From: Nemertoderma westbladi
Lineage: Eukaryota > Xenacoelomorpha > Nemertodermatida > Nemertodermatidae
DNA: 64,000 bases
Direction: 5' to 3'
NCBI GenBank assembly: GCA_032718475.1
Contig: JAUCBJ010000176.1
Span: forward strand, 1-64,000
Shown here: one piece after another, positions 42,200-57,800 of the stretch
Position numbering within the stretch: position 1 is the stretch's first letter
How the letters are laid out: each line of letters starts with the position of its first letter
Position numbers and translations under genes: made by a program
Notes under the pieces: generated by a model
What the model was told of the DNA's origin: nothing
The model's database searches: none
Seen by the model: only the letters and a program-made list of their open reading frames with translations

Positions 42200-45100
42200 G
42201 GGGTTGAGACAAAACGAGAACGAGATAGGTCGGGGTTGAGACAAAACGAGATAGGTCGGGGTTGAGACAAAACGAGATAGGTCGGGGTTGAGACAAAACG
42301 AGAACGAGATAGGTCGGGGTTGAGACAAAACGAGAACGAGATAGGTCGGGGTTGAGACAAAACGAGAACGAGATAGGTCGGGGTTGAGACAAAACGAGAT
42401 AGGTCGGGGTTGAGACAAAACGAGATAGGTCGGGGTTGAGACAAAACGAGAACGAGATAGGTCGGGGTTAAGACAAAACCAGAACGAGATAGGTCGGGGT
42501 TGAGACAAAACGAGAACGAGATAGGTCGGGGTTGAGAGAAAACCAGAACGAGATAGGTCGGGGTTGAGACAAAACGAGATAGGTCGGGGTTGAGACAAAA
42601 CCAGAACGAGATAGGTCAGGGTTGAGACAAAACGAGAACGAGATAGGTCGGGGTTGAGACAAAACGAGAACGAGATAGGTCGGGGTTGAGACAAAACGAG
42701 ATAGGTCGGGGTTGAGACAAAACGAGATAGGTCGGGGTTGAGACAAAACGAGAACGAGATAGGTCGGGGTTAAGACAAAACCAGAACGAGATAGGTCGGG
42801 GTTGAGACAAAACGAGATAGGTCGGAGTTGAGACAAAACGAGAACGAGATAGGTCGGGGTTGAGACAAAACGAGAACGAGATAGGTCGGGGTTGAGACAA
42901 AACGAGAACGAGATAGGTCGGGGTTGAGACAAAACGAGATAGGTCGGGGTTGAGACAAAACGAGATAGGTCGGGGTTGAGACAAAACCAGAACGAGATAG
43001 GTCGGGGTTGAGACAAAACCAGAACGAGATAGGTCGGGGTTGAGACGAAACCAGAACGAGATAGGTCGGGGTTGAGACAAAACGAGATAGGTCGGGGTTG
43101 AGACAAAACGAGATAGGTCGGGGTTGAGACAAAACGAGATAGGTCGGGGTTGAGACAAAACGAGATAGGTCGGGGTTGAGACAAAACCAGAACGATATAG
43201 GTCGGGGTTGAGACAAAACGAGATAGGTCGGGGTTGAGACAAAACGAGATAGGTCGGGGTTGAGACAAAACGAGATAGGTCGGGGTTAAGACAAAACCAG
43301 AACGAGATAGGTCGGGGTTGAGACAAAACCAGAACGAGATAGGTCGGGGTTGAGACAAAACGAGATAGGTCGGGGTTGAGACAAAACGAGATAGGTCGGG
43401 GTTGAGACAAAACGAGATAGGTCGGGGTTGAGACAAAACGAGATAGGTCGGGGTTGAGACAAAACCAGAACGATATAGGTCGGGGTTGAGACAAAACGAG
43501 ATAGGTCGGGGTTGAGACAAAACGAGATAGGTCGGGGTTGAGACAAAACGAGATAGGTCGGGGTTGAGACAAAACGAGATAGGTCGGGGTTGAGACGAAA
43601 CCAGAACGAGATAGGTCGGGTTGAGACAAAACGAGATAGGTCGGTGTTGAGACAAAACGAGATAGGTCGGGGTTGAGACAAAACGAGATAGGTCGGGGTT
43701 GAGACAAAACCAGAACGAGATAGGTCGGGGTTCAGACAAAACGAGATAGGTCGGAGTTGAGACAAAACCAGAACGAGATAGGTCGGGGTTGAGACAAAAC
43801 CAGAACGAGATAGGTCGGGGTTGAGACAAAACGAGATAGGTCGGGGTTGAGACGAAACCAGAACGAGATAGGTCGGGGTTGAGACAAAACGAGATAGGTC
43901 GGGGTTGAGACAAAACCAGAACGAGATAGGTCGGGGTTGAGACAAAACGAGATAGGTCGGGGTTGAGACAAAACGAGATAGGTCGGGGTTGAGACGAAAC
44001 CAAAACGAGATAGGTCGGGGTTGAGACAAATCGAGAACGAGATAGGTCAGGGTTGAGACAAAACGAGATAGGTCGGGGTTGAGACAAAACGAGATAGGTC
44101 GGGGTTGAGACGAAACCAGAACGAGATAGGTCGGGGTTGAGACGAAACCAGAACGAGATAGGTCGGGGTTGAGACAAAACCAAAACGAGATAGGTCGGGG
44201 TTGAGACAAAACCAGAACGAGATAGGTCGGGGTTCAGACAAAACAAGAACGAGATAGGTCGGGGTTGAGACAAAACCAGAACGAGATAGGTCGGGGTTCA
44301 GACAAAACCAGAACGAGATAGGTCGGGGTTGAGACAAAACGATATAGGTCGGGGTTGAGACAACACGAGAACGAGTTAGGTCGGGGTTCAGACAAAACCA
44401 GAACGAGATAGGTCGGGGTTGAGACAAAACCAGAACGAGATAGGTCGGGGTTCAGACAAAACGAGAACGAGATAGGTCGGGGTTGCGACAAAACCAGAAC
44501 GAGATAGGTCGGGGTTGAGACAAAACGAGATAGGTCGGGGTTGAGACAAAACCAGAACGAGATAGGTCGGGGTTGCGACAAAACCAGAACGAGATAGGTC
44601 GGGGTTGAGACAAAACGAGAACGAGATAGGTCGGGGTTGAGACAAAACCAGAACGAGATAGGTCGGGGTTGAGACAAAACGAGAACGAGATAGGTCGGGG
44701 TTGAGACAAAACCAGAACGAGATAGGTCGGGGTTGCGACAAAACCAGAACGAGATAGGTCGGGGTTGAGACAAAACGAGAACGAGATAGGTCGGGGTTCA
44801 GACAAAACCAGAACGAGATAGGTCGGGGTTCAGACAAAACGAGATAGGTCGGGGTTGAGACAAAACCAGAACGAGATAGGTCGGGGTTGAGACAAAACGA
44901 GAACGAGATAGGTCGGGGTTGAGACAAAACGAGATAGGTCGTGGTTGAGACAAAACGAGATAGGTCGGGGTTGAGACAAAACAAGAACGAGATAGGTCGG
45001 GGTTGAGACAAAACCAGAACGAGATAGGTCGGGGTTGAGACGAAACGAGATAGGTCGGGGTTGAGACAAAACGAGATAGGTCGGGGTTGAGACAAAACGA

Positions 45101-48100
45101 GATAGGTCGGGGTTGAGACAAAACGAGAACGAGATAGGTCGGGGTTGAGACAAAACGAGATAGGTCAGGGTTGAGACAAAACGAGATAGGTCGGGGTTGA
45201 GACAAAACGAGAACGAGATAGGTCGGGGTTAAGACAAAACCAGAACGAGATAGGTCGGGGTTGAGACAAAACGAGAACGAGATAGGTCAGGGTTGAGACA
45301 AAACGAGATAGGTCGGGGTTGAGACAAAACGAGAACGAGATAGGTCGGGGTTGAGACAAAACGAGATAGGTCGGGGTTGAGACAAAACGAGATAGGTCGG
45401 GGTTGAGACAAAACGAGAACGAGATAGGTCGGGGTTGAGACAAAACGAGAACGAGATAGGTCGGGGTTGAGACAAAACGAGAACGAGATAGGTCGGGGTT
45501 GAGACAAAACGAGATAGGTCGGGGTTGAGACAAAACGAGATAGGTCGGGGTTGAGACAAAACGAGAACGAGATAGGTCGGGGTTAAGACAAAACCAGAAC
45601 GAGATAGGTCGGGGTTGAGACAAAACGAGAACGAGATAGGTCGGGGTTGAGAGAAAACCAGAACGAGATAGGTCGGGGTTGAGACAAAACGAGATAGGTC
45701 GGGGTTGAGACAAAACCAGAACGAGATAGGTCAGGGTTGAGACAAAACGAGAACGAGATAGGTCGGGGTTGAGACAAAACGAGAACGAGATAGGTCGGGG
45801 TTGAGACAAAACGAGATAGGTCGGGGTTGAGACAAAACGAGATAGGTCGGGGTTGAGACAAAACGAGAACGAGATAGGTCGGGGTTAAGACAAAACCAGA
45901 ACGAGATAGGTCGGGGTTGAGACAAAACGAGATAGGTCGGGGTTGAGACAAAACGAGAACGAGATAGGTCGGGGTTGAGACAAAACGAGAACGAGATAGG
46001 TCGGGGTTGAGACAAAACGAGAACGAGATAGGTCGGGGTTGAGACAAAACGAGATAGGTCGGGGTTGAGACAAAACGAGATAGGTCGGGGTTGAGACAAA
46101 ACCAGAACGAGATAGGTCGGGGTTGAGACAAAACCAGAACGAGATAGGTCGGGGTTGAGACGAAACCAGAACGAGATAGGTCGGGGTTGAGACAAAACGA
46201 GATAGGTCGGGGTTGAGACAAAACGAGATAGGTCGGGGTTGAGACAAAACGAGATAGGTCGGGGTTGAGACAAAACGAGATAGGTCGGGGTTGAGACAAA
46301 ACCAGAACGATATAGGTCGGGGTTGAGACAAAACGAGATAGGTCGGGGTTGAGACAAAACGAGATAGGTCGGGGTTGAGACAAAACGAGATAGGTCGGGG
46401 TTAAGACAAAACCAGAACGAGATAGGTCGGGGTTGAGACAAAACCAGAACGAGATAGGTCGGGGTTGAGACAAAACGAGATAGGTCGGGGTTGAGACAAA
46501 ACGAGATAGGTCGGGGTTGAGACAAAACGAGATAGGTCGGGGTTGAGACAAAACGAGATAGGTCGGGGTTGAGACAAAACCAGAACGATATAGGTCGGGG
46601 TTGAGACAAAACGAGATAGGTCGGGGTTGAGACAAAACGAGATAGGTCGGGGTAGAGACAAAACGAGATAGGTCGGGGTTGAGACAAAACGAGATAGGTC
46701 GGGGTTGAGACGAAACCAGAACGAGATAGGTCGGGGTTGAGACAAAACGAGATAGGTCGGTGTTGAGACAAAACGAGATAGGTCGGGGTTGAGACAAAAC
46801 GAGATAGGTCGGGGTTGAGACAAAACCAGAACGAGATAGGTCGGGGTTCAGACAAAACGAGATAGGTCGGAGTTGAGACAAAACCAGAACGAGATAGGTC
46901 GGGGTTGAGACAAAACCAGAACGAGATAGGTCGGGGTTGAGACAAAACGAGATAGGTCGGGGTTGAGACGAAACCAGAACGAGATAGGTCGGGGTTGAGA
47001 CAAAACGAGATAGGTCGGGGTTGAGACAAAACCAGAACGAGATAGGTCGGGGTTGAGACAAAACGAGATAGGTCGGGGTTGAGACAAAACGAGATAGGTC
47101 GGGGTTGAGACGAAACCAAAACGAGATAGGTCGGGGTTGAGACAAATCGAGAACGAGATAGGTCAGGGTTGAGACAAAACGAGATAGGTCGGGGTTGAGA
47201 CAAAACGAGATAGGTCGGGGTTGAGACGAAACCAGAACGAGATAGGTCGGGGTTGAGACGAAACCAGAACGAGATAGGTCGGGGTTGAGACAAAACCAAA
47301 ACGAGATAGGTCGGGGTTGAGACAAAACCAGAACGAGATAGGTCGGGGTTCAGACAAAACAAGAACGAGATAGGTCGGGGTTGAGACAAAACCAGAACGA
47401 GATAGGTCGGGGTTCAGACAAAACCAGAACGAGATAGGTCGGGGTTGAGACAAAACGATATAGGTCGGGGTTGAGACAACACGAGAACGAGTTAGGTCGG
47501 GGTTCAGACAAAACCAGAACGAGATAGGTCGGGGTTGAGACAAAACCAGAACGAGATAGGTCGGGGTTCAGACAAAACGAGAACGAGATAGGTCGGGGTT
47601 GCGACAAAACCAGAACGAGATAGGTCGGGGTTGAGACAAAACGAGATAGGTCGGGGTTGAGACAAAACCAGAACGAGATAGGTCGGGGTTGCGACAAAAC
47701 CAGAACGAGATAGGTCGGGGTTGAGACAAAACGAGAACGAGATAGGTCGGGGTTGAGACAAAACCAGAACGAGATAGGTCGGGGTTGAGACAAAACGAGA
47801 ACGAGATAGGTCGGGGTTGAGACAAAACCAGAACGAGATAGGTCGGGGTTGCGACAAAACCAGAACGAGATAGGTCGGGGTTGAGACAAAACGAGAACGA
47901 GATAGGTCGGGGTTCAGACAAAACCAGAACGAGATAGGTCGGGGTTCAGACAAAACGAGATAGGTCGGGGTTGAGACAAAACCAGAACGAGATAGGTCGG
48001 GGTTGAGACAAAACGAGAACGAGATAGGTCGGGGTTGAGACAAAACGAGATAGGTCGTGGTTGAGACAAAACGAGATAGGTCGGGGTTGAGACAAAACAA

Positions 48101-48420
48101 GAACGAGATAGGTCGGGGTTGAGACAAAACCAGAACGAGATAGGTCGGGGTTGAGACGAAACGAGATAGGTCGGGGTTGAGACAAAACGAGATAGGTCGG
48201 GGTTGAGACAAAACGAGATAGGTCGGGGTTGAGACAAAACGAGAACGAGATAGGTCGGGGTTGAGACAAAACGAGATAGGTCAGGGTTGAGACAAAACGA
48301 GATAGGTCGGGGTTGAGACAAAACGAGAACGAGATAGGTCGGGGTTAAGACAAAACCAGAACGAGATAGGTCGGGGTTGAGACAAAACGAGAACGAGATA
48401 GGTCAGGGTTGAGACAAAAC
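42200..48420. repeat. Higher-order duplication, 3,115/3,116-bp offset
   Basis: Two adjacent blocks of about 3.1 kb. The rare variant GAGAGAAAACC occurs at 42,534 and 45,649 (offset 3,115). Downstream of about 43,610 the offset becomes 3,116, because one G is missing from a GGGG run in the first copy. Unit order and rare variants agree along the block. Confidence 0.8.
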
Positions 48421-51400
48421 GAGATAGGTCGGGGTTGAGACAAAACGAGAACGAGATAGGTCGGGGTTGAGACAAAACGAGATAGGTCGGGGTTGAGACA
48501 AAACGAGATAGGTCGGGGTTGAGACAAAACGAGATAGGTCGGGGTTGAGACAAAACGAGAACGAGATAGGTCGGGGTTAAGACAAAACCAGAACGAGATA
48601 GGTCGGGGTTGAGACAAAACGAGATAGGTAGGGGTTGAGACAAAACCAGAACGAGATAGGTCGGGGTTGAGACAAAACGAGATAGGTCGGGGTTGAGACA
48701 AAACGAGATAGGTCGGGGTTTAGACAAAACGAGATAGGTCGGGGTTTAGACAAAACGAGATAGGTTGGGGTTCAGACAAAACGAGAACGAGATAGGTCGG
48801 GGTTGAGACAAAACGCGATAGGTCGGGGTTGAGACAAAACGAGATAGGTCGGGGTTGAGACAAAACGAGAACGAGATAGGTCGGGGTTGAGACAAAACGA
48901 GAACGAGATAGGTCGGGGTTGAGACAAAACGAGAACGAGATAGGTCGGGGTTGAGACAAAACCAGAACGAGATAGGTCGGGGTTGAGACAAAACGAGAAC
49001 GAGATAGGTCGGGGTTGCGACAAAACCAGAACGAGATAGGTCGGGGTTAAGACAAAACCAAAACGAGATAGGTCGGGGTTGAGACAAAACGAGAACGAGA
49101 TAGGTCGGGGTTGAGACAAAACGAGAACGAGATAGGTCGGGGTTGAGACAAAACGAGAACGAGATAGGTCAGGGTTGAGACAAAACCAGAACGAGATAGG
49201 TCGGGGTTAAGACAAAACCAGAACGAGATAGGTCGGGGTTGAGACAAAACCAGAACGAGATAGGTCAGGGTTGAGACAAAACGAGATAGGTCGGGGTTGA
49301 GACAAAACCAGAACGAGATAGGTCAGGGTTGAGACAAAACGAGATAGGTCGGGGTTGAGACAAAACGAGATAGGTCGGGGTTGAGACAAAACCAGAACGA
49401 GATAGGTCGGGGTTGAGACAAAACCAGAACGAGATAGGTCGGGGTTGAGACAAAACGAGATAGGTCGGGGTTGAGACAAAACCAGAACGAGATAGGTCGG
49501 GGTTGAGACAAAACCAGAACGAGATAGGTCGGGGTTGAGACAAAACGAGATAGGTCGGGGTTGAGACAAAACCAGAACGAGATAGGTCAGGGTTGAGACA
49601 AAACGAGATAGGTCGGGGTTGAGACAAAACGAGATAGGTCGGGGTTGAGACAAAACCAGAACGAGATAGGTCGGGGTTGAGACAAAACGAGATAGGTCGG
49701 GGTTGAGACAAAACGAGATAGGTCGGGGTTGAGACAAAACCAGAACGAGATAGGTCGGGGTTGAGACAAAACGAGAACGAGATAGGTCGGGGTTGAGACA
49801 AAACCAGAACGAGATAGGTCGGGGTTGAGACAAAACCAGAACGAGATAGGTCGCGGTTGAGACAAAACCAGAACGAGATAGGTCGGGGTTGAGACAAAAC
49901 GAGAACGAGATAGGTCGGGGTTGAGACAAAACGAGATAGGTCGGGGTTGAGACAAAACCAGAACGAGATAGGTCGGGGTTGAGACAAAACCAGAACGAGA
50001 TAGGTCGGGGTTGAGACAAAACGAGATAGGTCGGGGTTTAGACGAAACCAGAACGAGATAGGTCGGGGTTGAGACAAAACGAGATAGGTCGGGGTTGAGA
50101 CAAAACGAGATAGGTCGGGGTTGAGACAAAACCAGAACGAGATAGGTCGGGGTTGAGACAAAACGAGATAGGTCGGGGTTCAGACAAAACCAGAACGAGA
50201 TAGGTCGGGGTTCAGACAAAACCAGAACGAGATAGGTCGGGGTTGAGACAAAACGAGATAGGTCGGGGTTGAGACAAAACGAGATAGGTCGGGGTTGAGA
50301 CAAAACGAGAACGAGATAGGTCGGGGTTGAGACAAAACGAGATAGGTCGGGGTTGAGACAAAACGAGAACGAGATAGGTCGGGGTTAAGACAAAACCAGA
50401 ACGAGATAGGTCGGGGTTGAGACAAAACGAGAACGAGATAGGTCGGGGTTGAGACAAAACGAGATAGGTCGGGGTTGAGACAAAACGAGAACGAGATAGG
50501 TCGGGGTTGAGACAAAACGAGATAGGTCGGGGTTGAGACAAAACGAGATAGGTCGGGGTTGAGACAAAACGAGATAGGTCGGGGTTGAGACAAAACGAGA
50601 ACGAGATAGGTCGGGGTTGAGACAAAACCAGAACGAGATAGGTCGGGGTTGAGACAAAACGAGATAGGTCGGGGTTGAGACAAAACCAGAACGAGATAGG
50701 TCGGGGTTGAGACAAAACGAGATAGGTCGGGGTTAAGACAAAACCAGAACGAGATAGGTCGGGGTTGAGACAAAACGAGATAGGTCGGGGTTGAGACAAA
50801 ACGAGAACGAGATAGGTCGGGGTTGAGACAAAACGAGATAGGTCGGGGTTGAGACAAAACGAGATAGGTCGGGGTTGAGACAAAACGAGAACGAGATAGG
50901 TCGGGGTTGAGACAAAACGAGATAGGTCGGGGTTGAGACAAAACGAGAACGAGATAGGTCGGGGTTGAGACAAAACGAGAACGAGATAGGTCGGGGTTGA
51001 GACAAAACGAGATAGGTCGGGGTTGAGACAAAACGAGATAGGTCGGGGTTGAGACAAAACGAGAACGAGATAGGTCGGGGTTAAGACAAAACCAGAACGA
51101 GATAGGTCGGGGTTGAGACAAAACCAGAACGAGATAGGTCGGGGTTGAGACAAAACCAGAACGAGATAGGTCGGGGTTGAGACAAAACGAGATAGGTCGG
51201 GGTTTAGACGAAACCAGAACGAGATAGGTCGGGGTTGAGACAAAACCAGAACGAGATAGGTCGGGGTTGAGACAAAACGAGATAGGTCGGGGTTGAGACA
51301 AAACGAGATAGGTCGGGGTTGAGACAAAACCAGAACGAGATAGGTCGGGGTTGAGACAAAACGAGATAGGTCGGGGTTGAGACGAAACGAGATAGGTCGG

Positions 51401-54400
51401 GGTTGAGACAAAACCAGAACGAGATAGGTCGGGGTTGAGACAAAACGAGATAGGTCGGGGTTGAGACAAAACGAGATAGGTCGGGGTTGAGACAAAACCA
51501 GAACGAGATAGGTCAGGGTTGAGACAAAACGAGAACGAGATAGGTCGGGGTTGAGACAAAACGAGAACGAGATAGGTCGGGGTTGAGACGAAACGAGATA
51601 GGTCGGGGTTGAGACAAAACGAGATAGGTCGGGGTTGAGACAAAACGAGAACGAGATAGGTCGGGGTTGAGACGAAACGAGATAGGTCGGGGTTGAGACA
51701 AAACGAGATAGGTCGGGGTTGAGACAAAACAAGAACGAGATAGGTCGGGGTTGAGACAAAACCAGAACGAGATAGGTCGGGGTTGAGACGAAACGAGATA
51801 GGTCGGGGTTGAGACAAAACGAGATAGGTCGGGGTTGAGACAAAACCAGAACGATATAGGTCGGGGTTGAGACAAAACGAGATAGGTCGGGGTTGAGACA
51901 AAACGAGAACGAGATAGGTCGGGGTTATGACAAAACCAGAACGAGATAGGTCGGGGTTGAGACAAAACCAGAACGAGATAGGTCGGGGTTGAGACAAAAC
52001 GAGATAAGTCGGGGTTTAGACGAAACCAGAACGAGATAGGTTGGGGTTGAGACAAAACCAGAACGAGATAGGTCGGGGTTGAGACAAAACGAGATAGGTC
52101 GGGGTTGAGACAAAACGAGATAGGTCGGGGTTGAGACAAAACCAGAACGAGATAGGTCGGGGTTGAGACAAAACGAGATAGGTCGGGGTTGAGACGAAAC
52201 GAGATAGGTCGGGGTTGAGACAAAACCAGAACGAGATAGGTTGGGGTTGAGACAAAACGAGATAGGTCGGGGTTGAGACGAAACGAGATAGGTCGGGGTT
52301 GAGACAAAACCAGAACGAGATAGGTCGGGGTTGAGACAAAACGAGATAGGTCGGGGTTGAGACGAAACGAGATAGGTCGGGGTTAAGACAAAACCAGAAC
52401 GAGATAGGGCGGTGTTGAGACAAAACCAGAACGAGATAGGTCGGGGTTGAGACAAAACGAGATAGGTCAGGGTTGAGACAAAACCAGAACGAGATAGGTC
52501 GGGGTTGAGACAAAACCAGAACTAGATAGGTCGGGGTTGAGACAAAACGAGAACGAGATAGGTCGGGGTTGAGACAAAACGAAACGAGATAGGTCGGGGT
52601 TGAGACAAAACGAAACGAGATAGGTCGGGGTTGAGACAAAACCAGAATGAGATAGGTCGGGGTTGAGACGAAACGAGATAGGTCGGGGTTGAGACAAAAC
52701 CAGAACGAGATAGGTCGGGGTTGAGACAAAACGAGATAGGTCGGGGTTGAGACAAAACCAGAACGAGATAGGTCGGGGTTGAGACAAAACGAGATAGGTC
52801 GGGGTTGAGACGAAACGAGATAGGTCGGGGTTGAGACGAAACGAGATAGGTCGGGGTTGAGACAAAACCAGAACGAGATAGGTCGGGGTTGAGACAAAAC
52901 CAGAACGAGAAAGGTCGGGGTTGAGACAAAACGAGATAGGTCGGGGTTGAGACGAAACGAGATAGGTCGGGGTTGAGACAAAACCAGAACGAGATAGGTC
53001 GGGGTTAAGACAAAACCAGAACGAGATAGGTCGGGGTTGAGACAAAACCAGAACGAGATAGGTCGGGTTGAGACAAAACGAGATAGGTCGGGGTTGAGAC
53101 AAAACGAGAACGAGATAGGTCGGGGTTGAGACAAAACGAAACGAGATAGGTCGGGGTTGAGACAAAACGAAACGAGATAGGTCGGGGTTGAGACAAAACC
53201 AGAATGAGATAGGTCGGGGTTGAGACGAAACGAGATAGGTCGGGGTTGAGACAAAACCAGAACGAGATAGGTCGGGGTTGAGATAAAACGAGATAGGTCG
53301 GGGTTGAGACAAAACCAGAACGAGATAGGTCGGGGTTGAGACGAAACGAGATAGGTCGGGGTTGAGACAAAACGAGATAGGTCGGGGTTGAGACAAAACC
53401 AGAACGAGATAGGTCGGGGTTGAGACAAAACGAGATAGGTCGGGGTTGAGACGAAACGAGATAGGTCGGGGTTGAGACAAAACCAGAACGAGATAGGTCG
53501 GGGTTAAGACAAAACCAGAACGAGATAGGTCGGTGTTGAGACAAAACCAGAACGAGATAGGTCGGGGTTCAGACAAAACCAGAATGAGATAGGTCGGGGT
53601 TGAGACGAAACGAGATAGGTCGGGGTTGAGACAAAACGAAACGAGATAGGTCGGGGTTGAGACAAAACCAGAATGAGATAGGTCGGGGTTGATACGAAAC
53701 GAGATAGGTCGGGGTTGAGACAAAACCAGAACGAGATAGGTCGGGGTTGAGACAAAACGAGATCGGTCGGGGTTGAGACAAAACGAAACGAGATAGGTCG
53801 GGGTTGAGACAAAACCAGAATGAGATAGGTCGGGGTTGAGACAAAACGAGATAGGTCGGGGTTGAGACGAAACGAGATAGGTCGGGGTTGAGACAAAACC
53901 AGAACGAGATAGGTCGGGGTTGAGACAAAACGAGATAGGTCGGGGTTGAGACAAAACGAAACGAGATAGGTCGGGGTTGAGACAAAACCAGAATGAGATA
54001 GGTCGGGGTTGAGACAAAACGAGATAGGTCGGGGTTGAGACGAAACGAGATAGGTCGGGGTTGAGACAAAACCAGAACGAGATAGGTCGGGGTTGAGACA
54101 AAACTAGAATGAGATAGGTCGGGGTTGATACGAAACGAGATAGGTCGGGGTTGAGACAAAACCAGAACGAGATAGGTCGGGGATGAGACAAAACGAGATC
54201 GGTCGGGGTTGAGACAAAACGAAACGAGATAGGTCGGGGTTGAGACAAAACCAGAATGAGATAGGTCGGGGTTGAGACAAAACGAGATAGGTCGGGGTTG
54301 AGACGAAACGAGATAGGTCGGGGTTGAGACAAAACCAGAACGAGATAGGTCGGGGTTGAGACAAAACGAGATAGGTCGGGGTTGAGACGAAACGAGATAG

Positions 54401-54849
54401 GTCGGGGTTGAGACAAAACCAGAACGAGATAGGTCGGGGTTAAGACAAAACCAGAACGAGATAGGTCGGGGTTGAGACAAAACGAGATAGGTCGGGGTTG
54501 AGACAAAACGAGATAGGTCGGGGTTGAGACAAAACCAGAACGAGATAGGTCGGGGTTGAGACAAAACGAGATAGGTCGGGGTTGAAACGAAACGAGATAG
54601 GTCGGGGTTGAGACAAAACCAGAACGAGATAGGTCGGGGTTAAGACAAAACCAGAACGAGATAGGTCGGGGTTGAGACAAAACGAGATAGGTCGGGTTGA
54701 GACAAAACCAGAACGAGAAAGGTCGGGGTTGAGACAAAACGAAACGAGATAGGTCGGGGTTGAGACAAAACGAAACGAGATAGGTCGGGGTTGAGACAAA
54801 ACCAGAATGAGATAGGTCGGGGTTGAGACGAAACGAGATAGGTCGGGGT

Positions 54850-57800
54850 TGAGACAAAACGGAACGAGATAGGTCGGGGTTGAGATAAAACCAGAATGAG
54901 ATAGGTCGGGGTTGAGACAAAACCAGAACGAGATAGGTCGGGGTTCAGACAAAACCAGAATGAGATAGGTCGGGGTTGAGACGAAACGAGATAGGTCGGG
55001 GTTGAGACAAAACGAAACGAGATAGGTCGGGGTTGAGACAAAACCAGAATGAGATAGGTCGGGGTTGATACGAAACGAGATAGGTCGAGGTTGAGACAAA
55101 ACCAGAACGAGATAGGTCGGGGTTGAGACAAAACGAGATCGGTCGGGGTTGAGACAAAACGAAACGAGATAGGTCGGGGTTGAGACAAAACCAGAATGAG
55201 ATAGGTCGGGGTTGAGACAAAACGAGATAGGTCGGGGTTGAGACGAAACGAGATAGGTCGGGGTTGAGACAAAACCAGAACGAGATAGGTCGGGGTTGAG
55301 ACAAAACGAGATAGGTCGGGGTTGAGACAACACGAAACGAGATAGGTCGGGGTTGAGACAAAACCAGAATGAGATAGGTCGGGGTTGATACGAAACGAGA
55401 TAGGTCGGGGTTGAGACAAAACCAGAACGAGATAGGTCGGTGTTGAGACAAAACGAGATCGGTCGGGGTTGAGACAAAACGAAACGAGATAGGTCGGGGT
55501 TGAGACAAAACCAGAATGAGATAGGTCGGGGTTGAGACAAAACGAGATAGGTCGGGGTTGAGACGAAACGAGATAGGTCGGGGTTGAGACAAAACCAGAA
55601 CGAGATAGGTCGGGGTTGAGACAAAACGAGATAGGTCGGGGTTGAGACGAAACGAGATAGGTCGGGGTTGAGACAAAACCAGAACGAGATAGGTCGGGGT
55701 TAAGACAAAACCAGAACGAGATAGGTCGGGATTGAGACAAAACGAGATAGGTCGGGGTTGAGACAAAACGAGATAGGTCGGGGTTGAGACAAAACCAGAA
55801 CGAGATAGGTCGGGGTTGAGACAAAACGAGATAGGTCGGGGTTGAGACGAAACGAGATAGGTCGGGGTTGAGACAAAACCAGAACGAGATAGGTCGGGGA
55901 TAAGACAAAACCAGAACGAGATAGGTCGGGGTTGAGACAAAACGAGATAGGTCGGGTTGAGACAAAACCAGAACGAGAAAGGTCGGGGTTGAGACAAAAC
56001 GAAACGAGATAGGTCGGGGTTGAGACAAAACGAAACGAGATAGGTCGGGGTTGAGACAAAACCAGAATGAGATAGGTCGGGGTTGAGACGAAACGAGATA
56101 GGTCGGGGTTGAGACAAAACGGAACGAGATAGGTCGGGGTTGAGATAAAACCAGAATGAGATAGGTCGGGGTTGAGACGAAACGAGATAGGTCGGGGTTG
56201 AGACAAAACCAGAACGAGATAGGTCGGGGTTGAGACAAAACGAGATAGGTCGGGGTTGAGACAAAACCAGAACGAGATAGGTCGGGGTTGAGACAAAAAG
56301 AGATAGGTCGGGGTTGAGACGAAACGAGATAGGTCGGGGTTGAGACAAAACCAGAATGAGATAGGTCGGGGTTGAGACGAAACGAGATAGGTCGGGGTTG
56401 AGACAAAACCAGAACGAGATAGGTCGGGGTTGAGACAAAACGAGATAGGTCGGGGTTGAGACAAAACCAGAACGATATAGGTCGGGGTTGAGACAAAACG
56501 AGATAGGTCGGGGTTGAGACAAAACCAGAACGAGATAGGTCGGGGTTGAGACAAAACGAGATCGGTCGGGGTTGAGACAAAACGAAACGAGATAGGTCGG
56601 GGTTGAGACAAAACCAGAACGAGATAGGTCGGGGTTGAGACAAAACGAGATAGGTCGGGGTTGAGACGAAACGAGATAGGTCGGGGTTGAGACAAAACGA
56701 GATAGGTCGGGGTTGAGACGAAACGAGATAGGTCGGGGTTGAGACAAAACCAGAACGAGATAGGTCGGGGTTGAGACAAAACGAGATAGGTCGGGGTTGA
56801 GACAACACGAAACGAGATAGGTCGGGGTTGAGACAAAACCAGAATGAGATAGGTCGGGGTTGATACGAAACGAGATAGGTCGGGGTTGAGACAAAACCAG
56901 AACGAGATAGGTCGGTGTTGAGACAAAACGAGATCGGTCGGGGTTGAGACAAAACGAAACGAGATAGGTCGGGGTTGAGACAAAACCAGAATGAGATAGG
57001 TCGGGGTTGAGACAAAACGAGATAGGTCGGGGTTGAGACGAAACGAGATAGGTCGGGGTTGAGACAAAACCAGAACGAGATAGGTCGGGGTTGAGACAAA
57101 ACGAGATAGGTCGGGGTTGAGACGAAACGAGATAGGTCGGGGTTGAGACAAAACCAGAACGAGATAGGTCGGGGTTAAGACAAAACCAGAACGAGATAGG
57201 TCGGGGTTGAGACAAAACGAGATAGGTCGGGGTTGAGACAAAACGAGATAGGTCGGGGTTGAGACAAAACCAGAACGAGATAGGTCGGGGTTGAGACAAA
57301 ACGAGATAGGTCGGGGTTGAGACGAAACGAGATAGGTCGGGGTTGAGACAAAACCAGAACGAGATAGGTCGGGGTTGAGACAAAACGAAACGAGATAGGT
57401 CGGGGTTGAGACAAAACCAGAATGAGATAGGTCGGGGTTGAGACAAAACGAGATAGGTCGGGGTTGAGACGAAACGAGATAGGTCGGGGTTGAGACAAAA
57501 CCAGAACGAGATAGGTCGGGGTTGAGACAAAACGAGATAGGTCGGGGTTGAGACGAAACGAGATAGGTCGGGGTTGAGACAAAACCAGAACGAGATAGGT
57601 CGGGGTTAAGACAAAACCAGAACGAGATAGGTCGGGGTTGAGACAAAACGAGATAGGTCGGGGTTGAGACGAAACGAGATAGGTCGGGGTTGAGACAAAA
57701 CCAGAACGAGATAGGTCGGGGTTAAGACAAAACCAGAACGAGATAGGTCGGGGTTGAGACAAAACGAGATAGGTCGGGTTGAGACAAAACCAGAACGAGA

